Source of the DNA: Pseudomonas sp. SDI
GTDB lineage: Bacteria; Pseudomonadota; Gammaproteobacteria; Pseudomonadales; Pseudomonadaceae
Length of the DNA: 50,548 bases
Direction of reading: 5' to 3'
Assembly: GCF_003105155.1 (NCBI RefSeq)
Contig: NZ_QETK01000033.1
Span: forward strand, 1-50,548
In this document: positions 42,954-50,548 of the stretch, one piece after another
Layout of the letters: each line of letters begins with the position of its first letter
Position numbering within the stretch: the first letter of the stretch is position 1
The notes under the pieces: model-generated
Told to the model about the DNA's origin: nothing
Databases searched by the model: none
What the model saw: only the letters and a program-made list of their open reading frames with translations
Position numbers and translations under genes: made by a program

Positions 42954-44114
42954 ATGGCAACGCTTGAATTGCGCAACGTCAACAAGACCTACGGCAGCGG
43001 CTTGCCGGACACCTTGAAGAACATTGAACTGAAGATCGACTCTGGCGAGTTCCTGATCCTGGTCGGGCCGTCTGGCTGCGGCAAGTCGACCCTGATGAAC
43101 TGCATCGCCGGCCTTGAGCAGATCAGCGGCGGGGCGATCCTGATCGACGACGCCGACATCAGCGGCATGAGCCCGAAGGATCGCGACATCGCCATGGTGT
43201 TCCAGTCTTACGCGCTGTACCCGACGATGAGCGTGCGCGAGAACATCGCCTTCGGTCTGAAGATCCGCAAGATGGCGCCGGCGGCCATCGACGAAGAAGT
43301 CGCCCGAGTGGCCAGGCTGCTGCAGATCGAGCACCTGCTCGGACGCAAGCCCGGCCAGCTGTCTGGTGGCCAGCAACAGCGTGTGGCGATGGGCCGGGCA
43401 TTGGCGCGGCGACCGAAGATCTACCTGTTCGACGAACCGCTGTCGAACCTCGACGCCAAGCTGCGGGTCGAGATGCGTACCGAAATCAAGCTGATGCACC
43501 AGCGCCTGAAAACCACCACGGTCTATGTCACCCACGACCAGATCGAGGCGATGACCCTCGGCGACAAGGTCGCGGTGATGAAGGACGGGTTGATCCAGCA
43601 GTTCGGCACGCCGCAGCAGATCTATAACGACCCGGCCAACCTGTTTGTGGCCAGTTTCATCGGTTCGCCGCCGATGAATTTCATCCCGCTGCGCCTGCAA
43701 CGCCAGGACGGCCGCCTGCTGGCGCTGCTCGACAGTGGCCAGGCGCGCTGCGAATTGCCGCTCGGGGCAAGCGAGGCCGGGCTGGAGGACCGCGAGGTGA
43801 TCCTCGGCATTCGCCCCGAGCAGATCAGCCTGGCCCCGGCCGATGCCAACGGCTTGCCGAGCATCCGCGCCGAAGTGCAGATCACCGAGCCCACCGGGCC
43901 GGACCTGCTGGTGTTCGTCACCCTCAACCAGACCAAGGTCTGCTGCCGGTTGGCGCCGGATGTGCCGGCGCAGGTCGGCGACAGCCTGACCCTGCAGTTC
44001 GACCCGGCCCGCGTGCTGCTGTTCGACGCGGCCACGGGCGAGCGCCTCGGCGTCGCGGCGCCGCTGGCTGCCGCGCCGGGCCGCGACAACGTGGCGCAAT
44101 TCAAGGGGCGCTGA
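42954..44114 (+). CDS. gtsD: Glucose ABC transporter ATP-binding protein (MalK/UgpC type)
   Basis: This is a 386-residue ATPase that energises the importer. The nucleotide-binding domain shows Walker A GPSGCGKST near residue 38, signature LSGGQQQRVAMGRALAR near 136, Walker B IYLFDEPLSNLDAKL near 156, and the H-loop YVTHDQIEAMTLG near 190. The C-terminal part (about 240-386) is the OB-fold regulatory domain of MalK-type ATPases (ILGIRPEQISLAP). In the family this subunit can be shared between sugar importers; here it sits in the gts operon. Confidence 0.95.
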   Translation: MATLELRNVNKTYGSGLPDTLKNIELKIDSGEFLILVGPSGCGKSTLMNCIAGLEQISGGAILIDDADISGMSPKDRDIAMVFQSYALYPTMSVRENIAFGLKIRKMAPAAIDEEVARVARLLQIEHLLGRKPGQLSGGQQQRVAMGRALARRPKIYLFDEPLSNLDAKLRVEMRTEIKLMHQRLKTTTVYVTHDQIEAMTLGDKVAVMKDGLIQQFGTPQQIYNDPANLFVASFIGSPPMNFIPLRLQRQDGRLLALLDSGQARCELPLGASEAGLEDREVILGIRPEQISLAPADANGLPSIRAEVQITEPTGPDLLVFVTLNQTKVCCRLAPDVPAQVGDSLTLQFDPARVLLFDAATGERLGVAAPLAAAPGRDNVAQFKGR

Positions 44115-44144
44115 ATGCGCTGTAGATCGTGAAAACCAATAAAG

Positions 44145-44152
44145 AACAATAA
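44145..44152 (+). promoter_or_regulatory. Crc/Hfq-type CA motif upstream of oprB
   Basis: AACAATAA fits AANAANAA and lies in an A-rich stretch (44131-44155) just before the GAGGA ribosome site (44156-44160) of oprB. As with gtsA, this suggests translational catabolite repression. Confidence 0.5.
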
Positions 44153-44168
44153 AACGAGGAAACACGGT

Positions 44169-45515
44169 ATGGACCATTACAAGCACATCAGGCCGCTGGG
44201 TACGCTGACCCTGCTGGCAGCCCTCGGGGTCAGTTGTGGGGCGCAGGCTGCGGGCGCCTTCGACCCGGCGTCGAAATGGATGAGCGGCGACTGGGGCGGA
44301 ACCCGCACCGAGTTGCTGGAGCAGGGCTACGACTTCTCGCTGGAATACGTCGGCGAAGTGGCCGGCAATCTCAAGGGCGGTTACAACGACGACAAGACCG
44401 CGCGCTACAGCGACCAGTTTGCCCTGGGGGTGCAACTGGACCTGGAAAAGATCCTCGGCCTGCACGACGCCGAGTTCAAGCTGGCGATCACCGAGCGTAG
44501 CGGCAGGAACCTGTCCAACGACCGCATCAGCGACCCGCGCGCCGGGCAGTTCAGCTCGGTGCAGGAAGTCTGGGGGCGTGGCCAGACCTGGCGGCTGACC
44601 CAGCTGTGGGTCAAGCAGAAGTACTTCGACGGCGCGCTGGATGTGAAGGTCGGCCGTTTCGGCGAGGGCGAGGACTTCAACAGCTTCCCCTGCGACTTCC
44701 AGAACCTGGCGTTCTGCGGCTCGCAGGTCGGTAACTGGGTCGGCGGCATCTGGTACAACTGGCCAGTCAGCCAGTGGGCGATGCGGGTCAAGTACAACAT
44801 CACCCCGGAATTCTTCGCCCAGGTCGGCGTCTACGAACAGAACCCGTCGAACCTGGAAACCGGCAATGGCTTCAAGCTCAGCGGCAGTGGCACCAAGGGC
44901 ATGATCCTGCCGGTGGAGTTGGTCTGGTCGCCCAAGGTCAACGACCTGCCCGGCGAATACCGCCTGGGTTACTACTACAGCACAGCCAAGGCCGACGACA
45001 TTTACGAAAACATCGATGGCCAGCCGCAGGGCGTGGCCGGCGGCGACTTCAAGTCGCATTCCAGCAAGCACGGCTGGTGGGTGGTGGCGCAGCAGCAGGT
45101 CACCGCGCACAACGGCGATGCCAACCGTGGCCTGAGCCTGTTCGCCAACTTCACCGTGCACGACAAGGCCACCAACGTGGTCGACAACTACCAGCAGGTG
45201 GGGATGGTCTATAAGGGCGCGTTCGATTCGCGGCCCAAGGACGACATCGGCTTCGGCGTGGCGCGAATTCACGTCAACGACGACGTGAAGAAGCGTGCGC
45301 AGCAGCTCAACGCCGGCAGTGGAATTTCGGATTACGACGACATGGGCTTCGTGCCGCTGCAACGTAGCGAATACAACGCCGAGCTGTACTACGGCGTCCA
45401 TCTAACTAACTGGCTGACCGTGCGGCCCAACCTGCAATACATCAAGCGCCCGGGTGGGGTGGACGAAGTGGATAACGCGATCGTCGCCGGGTTGAAGATT
45501 CAGTCGAAGTTCTGA
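44169..45515 (+). CDS. oprB: Carbohydrate-selective porin OprB
   Basis: This outer-membrane porin is 448 residues long. A signal peptide ends near residue 28 (LLAALGVSCGAQA|AG). The mature protein is a 16-strand barrel of the OprB family, with the conserved start SKWMSGDWGGTRTELLEQGYDFSLEYVGEVAGN and the family-wide stretch VGRFGEGEDFNSFPCDFQNLAFC. It ends with VRPNLQYIKRPGGVDEVDNAIVAGLKIQSKF, a typical last strand with terminal Phe. It lets glucose cross the outer membrane to reach GtsA and is encoded 54 bases after gtsD on the same strand. Confidence 0.96.
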   Translation: MDHYKHIRPLGTLTLLAALGVSCGAQAAGAFDPASKWMSGDWGGTRTELLEQGYDFSLEYVGEVAGNLKGGYNDDKTARYSDQFALGVQLDLEKILGLHDAEFKLAITERSGRNLSNDRISDPRAGQFSSVQEVWGRGQTWRLTQLWVKQKYFDGALDVKVGRFGEGEDFNSFPCDFQNLAFCGSQVGNWVGGIWYNWPVSQWAMRVKYNITPEFFAQVGVYEQNPSNLETGNGFKLSGSGTKGMILPVELVWSPKVNDLPGEYRLGYYYSTAKADDIYENIDGQPQGVAGGDFKSHSSKHGWWVVAQQQVTAHNGDANRGLSLFANFTVHDKATNVVDNYQQVGMVYKGAFDSRPKDDIGFGVARIHVNDDVKKRAQQLNAGSGISDYDDMGFVPLQRSEYNAELYYGVHLTNWLTVRPNLQYIKRPGGVDEVDNAIVAGLKIQSKF

Positions 45516-45546
45516 GGGGTTTTGTTGTAAATTTACGCCAAAGTTG

Positions 45547-45615
45547 CGACCGCCTAAGCGGTCGATCGCCGGCAAGGCCGGCTCCCACAGGGTGGGGGCT
45601 GGCCTTGCCCGCGAC
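45547..45615. repeat. Hairpin plus REP pair downstream of oprB
   Basis: A 7-base stem CGACCGC/GCGGTCG (45547-45553 and 45558-45564) follows 31 bases after the oprB stop. A REP-type element comes next, with ATCGCCGGCAAGGCCGGCTCCCAC (45565-45588) facing GTGGGGGCTGGCCTTGCCCGCGA (45593-45615). The 132-base spacer to the mutarotase gene may slow read-through, but no T-rich terminator is present. Confidence 0.75.
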
Positions 45616-45647
45616 AGGGCCATAACAATCAGACAGAGTCCAAACCC

Positions 45648-46502
45648 ATGCCCGAGCACCCGCTTCAGCGCTTCTTCACCTCGCAGCGGCCGCGGCCGAC
45701 CTTCGAGTGGGAGCGTTACCAGCAGCGCGATGTGCTGATCATCGATCACCCGCAGTGCCAGGCGGTATTCAGCCGCCAGGGCGCGCAACTGCTGCACTTC
45801 CAGCCGCGTGGCGCCAAGCCCTGGCTGTGGTGCGCGGCGCAGTGGCCGCAAGTCGGCGCCATCCGTGGCGGCGTTCCGGTGTGCTGGCCGTGGTACGGCC
45901 GCCATCCCAGCGAAGACATGTGGCCGGCCCATGGCTGGGCGCGCCTGCTCGACTGGAAACTGCTCGACAGCCAGGAAGACGCGCACGGCGTTACCCTGAA
46001 ATGGCGTCTGCAACTATGCGATTGGCAGGTCGATCTGCTTGCCAGGCTGGGCGAAGGTATGGAGCTGGAGCTGCGCACCGAGCATCAGGACAGCCTGCCC
46101 TGCCAGTTGAGCCATGCTCTGTTGGCCTACTGGCGTATTTCTGACGTTTCCGAGATAGCGCTATCTGGGCTAGAGAATGCGAGGGGGTACGACCATTTGA
46201 GCCGTCAGGTGTGCCAGCAGAAAGGCGCCCTGAAAGTTCATGGTGGCTGCCAGCGGGTGTTCCGCAATGCTGCCACGCTTCAGCTGCACGACCCGGCCTG
46301 GGAGCGCCAGTTGTGCATCGATACCGGCGACAGCGAAGACACGGTGGTCTGGCATCCGGGCAACCGGCCGCTAATGGGCGTGAGCGGCAGCGAAACCCAG
46401 GGTTTCGTCTGTGTCGAAGCGGCCAGTGGCAGCAACGACAGCCTGAGCCTGGCGCCCGGCGAACAGGCTCACCTGCGCTTGCAGGCGCACCAGCTCAATT
46501 GA
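45648..46502 (+). CDS. mro: D-hexose-6-phosphate mutarotase
   Basis: This 284-residue galactose-mutarotase-fold protein is of the aldose 1-epimerase-like, YeaD type, which interconverts anomers of glucose-6-phosphate. Visible motifs are the N-terminal strand QGAQLLHFQPRGAKPWLWCA, IRGGVPVCWPWYGRHPSEDMWPAHGWARLLDW near residue 75, and a late VVWHPGNRP near 235. It probably helps supply the beta anomer needed by the Zwf reaction. It is the last plus-strand gene of this block and its 3' end overlaps the convergent hexR by 8 bases. The symbol is by position and homology. Confidence 0.88.
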   Translation: MPEHPLQRFFTSQRPRPTFEWERYQQRDVLIIDHPQCQAVFSRQGAQLLHFQPRGAKPWLWCAAQWPQVGAIRGGVPVCWPWYGRHPSEDMWPAHGWARLLDWKLLDSQEDAHGVTLKWRLQLCDWQVDLLARLGEGMELELRTEHQDSLPCQLSHALLAYWRISDVSEIALSGLENARGYDHLSRQVCQQKGALKVHGGCQRVFRNAATLQLHDPAWERQLCIDTGDSEDTVVWHPGNRPLMGVSGSETQGFVCVEAASGSNDSLSLAPGEQAHLRLQAHQLN

Positions 46503-47364
46503 GCTCGTCGTCGAGTGGGTAGCGGCTGGCGTTGAGGCTTTCCTTGATCTTGCGCAGGTGTGGCTGGAAGTCGACGCCCCGGCGCAGGGTCATGCCGGTG
46601 GCGAGCACGTCGAGCACGGTCAGCTGGATGATCCGCGAGGTCATCGGCATGTAGATGTCGGTGTCTTCCGGCAGCGGGATGTTCAGGCTCAGGCTGCTGG
46701 CCTTGGCCAGCGGCGAGTCGGCGGCGGTCAGGCCGAGTACCGAGGCACCGTTTTCGCGGGCCAGGCGTGCCACCTCGACCAGCTCGCGGGTGCGCCCGGT
46801 GTAGGAGATGATCACGAACAGCTCGCCGGTGTGTGCCACCGAGGCCAGCATGCGCTGCATCAGCACGTCGGCATGGGCCGACACCGCCAGGTTGAAGCGA
46901 AAGAACTTGTGCTGCGCATCGAGCGCTACCGGGGCCGAGGCGCCGAGGCCGAAGAAGTGGATCTGCCGGGCCTGGATCAGCATGTCGACGGCCCGGCTGA
47001 CCAACTGCGGGTCGAGCTGCTGGCAGGCGCTGTCCAGCGAGGCGATGGCGCTGCCGAAGATTTTCTGGGTGTAGGACGCCGGATCGTCGTCGGCTTCCAC
47101 CGCACGGCTGACATAGGCCGCGCCACTGGCCAGGCTCTGCGCCAGTTGCAGTTTGAGTTCCGGGTAGCCGCTGACACCGAACGAGCGGCAGAAGCGGTTG
47201 ACGGTCGGTTCGCTGACCTTGGCCGCCTGGGCCAGGGCAGCAATGCTGAAGCGGGTAGCCTGCTGTGGGTTGAGCAGGATGACTTCGGCGACTTTGCGCT
47301 CAGCCTTGTTCAGCTCGTCGAGGCGGCCCTGGATCTGCTCCAGGAGGTTTCGCACGCGGTCCAT
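46495..47364 (-). CDS. hexR: Transcriptional repressor HexR (RpiR family)
   Basis: This 289-residue repressor of the central glucose genes is released by KDPG. The N-terminal helix-turn-helix domain (about 1-80) reads RFSIAALAQAAKVSEPTVNRFCRSFGVSGYPELKLQLAQSL. The C-terminal SIS sugar-phosphate domain (about 120-260) has QIHFFGLGASAPVALDAQHKFFR and LFVIISYTGRTRELVEVARLARENGASVLGLT. It diverges from zwf with a 203-base control region containing a HexR-type box, consistent with autoregulation, and is convergent with the mutarotase gene. Confidence 0.96.
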   Translation of the reverse strand: MDRVRNLLEQIQGRLDELNKAERKVAEVILLNPQQATRFSIAALAQAAKVSEPTVNRFCRSFGVSGYPELKLQLAQSLASGAAYVSRAVEADDDPASYTQKIFGSAIASLDSACQQLDPQLVSRAVDMLIQARQIHFFGLGASAPVALDAQHKFFRFNLAVSAHADVLMQRMLASVAHTGELFVIISYTGRTRELVEVARLARENGASVLGLTAADSPLAKASSLSLNIPLPEDTDIYMPMTSRIIQLTVLDVLATGMTLRRGVDFQPHLRKIKESLNASRYPLDDELN

Positions 47365-47485
47365 GGGGGTTCCTTGGGTCGGGGATGCAGCCGGTTGTCG
47401 TCGACAAGCGGCTTTTTGTCACGGTGGCCTATCGTACTGATGGCATGGTTGGCACACCACTTGTATCTATGTCAGTGGGTAAATG

Positions 47486-47500
47486 TTGTGGTTTTTACTA
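47486..47500. promoter_or_regulatory. Candidate HexR box in the hexR/zwf control region
   Basis: TTGTGGTTTTTACTA matches the operator TTGT-N7-ACAA at 7 of 8 fixed positions and is followed by CA, giving an imperfect TGTGG/CTACA symmetry. It lies 68 bases before the zwf start and 122 bases before the hexR start. Confidence 0.65.
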
Positions 47501-47567
47501 CATTATTCCTTGAAAACTGCGATTGAAAACGGTATTTCTACGTCAACTTGATAAAAGAACCAACATC

Positions 47568-49023
47568 ATGGCTCCGATCTCCGTAGAACCTTGCACTTTT
47601 GCCCTATTCGGCGCCCTCGGCGACCTGGCGTTGCGCAAGCTGTTTCCGGCGCTCTATCAGCTCGACCGCGCCGGTCTGCTGCACGAGCAGACCCGGCTGC
47701 TGGCGCTGGCCCGCGAGGCGGGCACGGCCGAGGAACACCTGGCCGCGATCGAAGCGCACCTGCGCGAGTTCGTGGGCGCCAGCGAGATCGAGGCCGACGC
47801 CCTGCAGCGTTTCCTGAATCGCCTGCGCTACCTGCACGTCGATTTTCTCAATGCCGAGGATTACCAGGCCCTCGCCGCGCACGTCGACCCGGCCAGCCAA
47901 CTGATTGCCTACTTCGCCACCCCGGCAGCCGTGTACGGCGCCATCTGCGAGAACCTCGACAAGGCCGGGCTCAGTGCCCGCACCCGCGTGGTACTGGAAA
48001 AGCCGATCGGCCACGACCTGGAGTCGTCGCGCCGGGTCAACGATGCCGTGGCGCAGTACTTCCCGGAGAACCGCGTTTATCGCATCGACCATTACCTGGG
48101 CAAGGAGACCGTGCAAAACCTCATTGCCCTGCGCTTTGCCAACAGCCTGTTCGAAACCCAGTGGAACCAGAACTCGATCTCCCACGTGGAAATCACCGTG
48201 GCCGAGAAGGTCGGCATCGAAGGCCGCTGGGGCTACTTCGACAAGGCCGGGCAGTTGCGCGACATGATCCAGAACCACCTGCTGCAGTTGCTCTGCCTGA
48301 TTGCCATGGACCCGCCCAGCGACCTTTCCGCCGACAGCATTCGCGACGAGAAGGTCAAGGTGCTCAAGGCCCTGGCGCCGATCAGTGGCGAGGGCCTGAG
48401 CAGCCAGGTGGTGCGTGGCCAGTACATCGCCGGCTACAGCGAAGGACGCCCGGTGCCGGGTTACCTGGAGGAGGAAAACTCCAACACCCAGAGCGACACC
48501 GAAACCTTCGTCGCCTTGCGCGCCGACATTCGCAACTGGCGCTGGGCCGGCGTGCCGTTCTACCTGCGTACCGGCAAGCGCATGCCGCAAAAGCTGTCGC
48601 AGATCGTCATTCATTTCAAGGAACCGCAGCACTACATCTTTGCGGCGGAACAGCGTTTGCAGATCGGCAACAAGCTGATCATTCGCCTGCAGCCCGACGA
48701 GGGTATTTCGCTGCGGGTGATGACCAAGGAGCAAGGGCTGGACAAGGGCATGCAACTACGCAGCGGCCCTCTGCAACTTAACTTTTCCGACACCTGGCGC
48801 AGCGCGCGGATCCCCGACGCCTACGAGCGGTTGTTGCTGGAAGTGATGCGTGGCAACCAGAACCTGTTTGTGCGCAAGGACGAAATCGAATATGCGTGGA
48901 AATGGTGCGACCAGCTGATCGCTGGCTGGAAACAGTCCGGCGAGGCGCCCAAGCCGTATGCGGCGGGCAGCTGGGGGCCGATGAGCTCGATTGCACTGAT
49001 TACCCGCGACGGGAGGGCATGGT

Positions 49024-49037
<14 letters not shown>
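47568..49037 (+). CDS. zwf: Glucose-6-phosphate 1-dehydrogenase
   Basis: This enzyme oxidises glucose-6-phosphate to 6-phosphogluconolactone, making NAD(P)H. The 489-residue protein has the substrate signature RIDHYLGKETVQN near residue 180, the catalytic-region VLEKPIGHDLESSRRVN near 145, and the coenzyme loop FALFGALGDLALRKLFPALYQ at the N-terminus. That loop has Leu where many family members have Ser (GASGDLA). I choose ATG 47568 (MAPISVEPC); a 15-residue longer reading is possible but lacks family character. The ribosome site is weak (AAAGAA). It overlaps pgl by 14 bases, starting the zwf-pgl-eda operon. Confidence 0.97.
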
Positions 49038-49737
<700 letters not shown>

Positions 49738-49754
49738 ACCAAGGACCCGCCGTC

Positions 49755-50429
49755 ATGACCACGCTTGAACCTACACAGCCGGGCTTGTCCATGGCCGAGA
49801 AGATTGCCCGCATCGACCAGATCTGCAGCGAAGCGCGGATCCTGCCGGTGATCACCATTGCCTGCGAGGAAGACATTCTGCCGCTGGCCGATGCGCTGGC
49901 GGCCGGTGGCCTGAAGACGCTGGAAATCACCTTGCGCTCGGCGCACGGCCTGACGGCGATTCGTGTGCTGCGCGAGCAGCGTCCGGAACTGACCATCGGT
50001 GCTGGCACCGTGCTCGACCGCGGTATGCTCAAGGCGGTGGAGGCGGCCGGGGCGCAGTTCATCGTCACCCCGGGCTGCACCCAGGACATTCTTGAGGCCG
50101 GTGTGGAAAGCGCCTTGCCGTTGCTGCCGGGGATCAGTAGTGCCTCGGAAATCATGATGGGCTATGCCCTGGGCTATCGCCGCTTCAAGTTGTTCCCGGC
50201 GGAGATCAGCGGTGGCGTGGCGGCCATCAAGGCCTTTGGCGGACCGTTCGGTGAAGTGCGCTTCTGCCCGACCGGCGGGGTCAACCCGGGCAACCTGAAC
50301 AGCTATATGGCGCAGCCGAACGTAATGTGCGTGGGCGGGACCTGGATGTTCGAAAGTGCCTGGGTGAAAAACCGCGACTGGGCGCGCATCCAGCAATGCA
50401 GCGCGGAGGCGCTGGCGCTGCTCGACTGA
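49755..50429 (+). CDS. eda: KDPG/KHG aldolase
   Basis: This enzyme splits 2-keto-3-deoxy-6-phosphogluconate to pyruvate and glyceraldehyde-3-phosphate through a Schiff base. The 224-residue protein shows RILPVITIACEEDILPLADALAAGG near residue 28, the conserved glutamate in LKTLEITLRSAHG near 55, VTPGCTQDILEAG near 103, the Schiff-base lysine in RRFKLFPAEISGG (about Lys146), and FCPTGGVNPGN near 173. I choose ATG 49755 because AAGGA (49741-49745) sits 9 bases upstream; an ATGA-coupled ATG at 49734 would add 7 residues. A strong terminator ends the operon. Confidence 0.97.
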   Translation: MTTLEPTQPGLSMAEKIARIDQICSEARILPVITIACEEDILPLADALAAGGLKTLEITLRSAHGLTAIRVLREQRPELTIGAGTVLDRGMLKAVEAAGAQFIVTPGCTQDILEAGVESALPLLPGISSASEIMMGYALGYRRFKLFPAEISGGVAAIKAFGGPFGEVRFCPTGGVNPGNLNSYMAQPNVMCVGGTWMFESAWVKNRDWARIQQCSAEALALLD

Positions 50430-50460
50430 TTCGAATTCGTTGTGTGCTACACGGCTTTTC

Positions 50461-50488
50461 GGGGCGCTTGGTCGGCGCCCCTTTTTTT
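50461..50488 (+). terminator. Rho-independent terminator of zwf-pgl-eda
   Basis: GGGGCGC (50461-50467) pairs with GCGCCCC (50475-50481) and is followed by seven T (50482-50488). It lies 31 bases after the eda stop. Confidence 0.95.
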
Positions 50489-50502
50489 GCCTGCCTGAAA
50501 AG

Positions 50503-50527
50503 CATCGCGGGACGAGCCCGCTCCCAC
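50503..50527. repeat. REP element at the window end
   Basis: CATCGCGGGACGAGCCCGCT followed by CCCAC matches, in reverse complement, the REP core at 25-49 and 11765-11788. The partner arm would lie beyond the window. Confidence 0.8.
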
Positions 50528-50548
50528 AAGGGGCTCTACTAACCCTGT

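Noticed and set aside
42873..45401. An 842-codon open frame antisense to gtsD and oprB
   Set aside because: Runs across two real genes and the intergenic region, with shadow-type composition.

Overview
This window reads as a stretch of ordinary Pseudomonas chromosome, most likely from the P. putida group. The evidence is high GC, dense operons, scattered Pseudomonas-type REP palindromes, and a gene order that matches what I remember of the P. putida core genome: valS-holC-pepA / lptFG / gcv-sdaA / arcDABC / heme receptor-fecRI / gap-edd-glk-gltR-gtsS / gtsABCD-oprB-mro / hexR-zwf-pgl-eda. I made no database comparison. I see no tRNA, rRNA, CRISPR array, insertion sequence or prophage.

Layout. 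(1) 1-5.5 kb, minus strand: pepA, holC, a small unknown gene and valS form a housekeeping group, divergent from lptFG (LPS export permeases, plus strand, 5.6-7.9 kb). (2) 8-8.8 kb, minus: an RDD membrane protein and a cold-shock protein. (3) 9.1-16.9 kb, minus: the glycine cleavage genes gcvH-gcvP-sdaA-gcvT behind a sigma-54 promoter, with their TyrR-like activator gcsR directly upstream. Glycine is broken down and any serine formed goes to pyruvate through sdaA. (4) 17-24 kb: the arginine deiminase operon arcD-arcA-arcB-arcC plus a DUF5064-type gene on the minus strand, and a second full-length arcD paralogue reading divergently. (5) 24-28.2 kb, minus: a CoA-transferase with apparently swapped domain order, a chemoreceptor and a YbaN-family protein. 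(6) 28.2-33.2 kb, minus: a Fur-controlled heme signalling and uptake system made of an ECF sigma factor, a FecR-type regulator, a TonB receptor with signalling domain, and heme oxygenase. (7) 33.4-50.5 kb: the glucose and Entner-Doudoroff regulon. gap diverges from edd-glk-gltR-gtsS. Then come the glucose ABC transporter gtsABCD, porin oprB, a hexose-6-phosphate mutarotase, the regulator hexR, and the zwf-pgl-eda operon ending at a strong terminator.

How region 7 works together: glucose enters through OprB, is imported by GtsABCD under the GltR/GtsS two-component system, is phosphorylated by Glk, oxidised by Zwf and Pgl to 6-phosphogluconate, and split by Edd and Eda. The glyceraldehyde-3-phosphate then goes to Gap. 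HexR-type boxes lie in both divergent promoter regions, and CA-rich Crc/Hfq-type motifs precede gtsA and oprB.

I did not find a convincing undescribed system. The points most worth a second look are the CoA-transferase domain order, the duplicated arcD with a TyrR-box-like palindrome, the REP pair inside the gts operon, an unexplained perfect palindrome before gtsA, and the gcv enhancer architecture.
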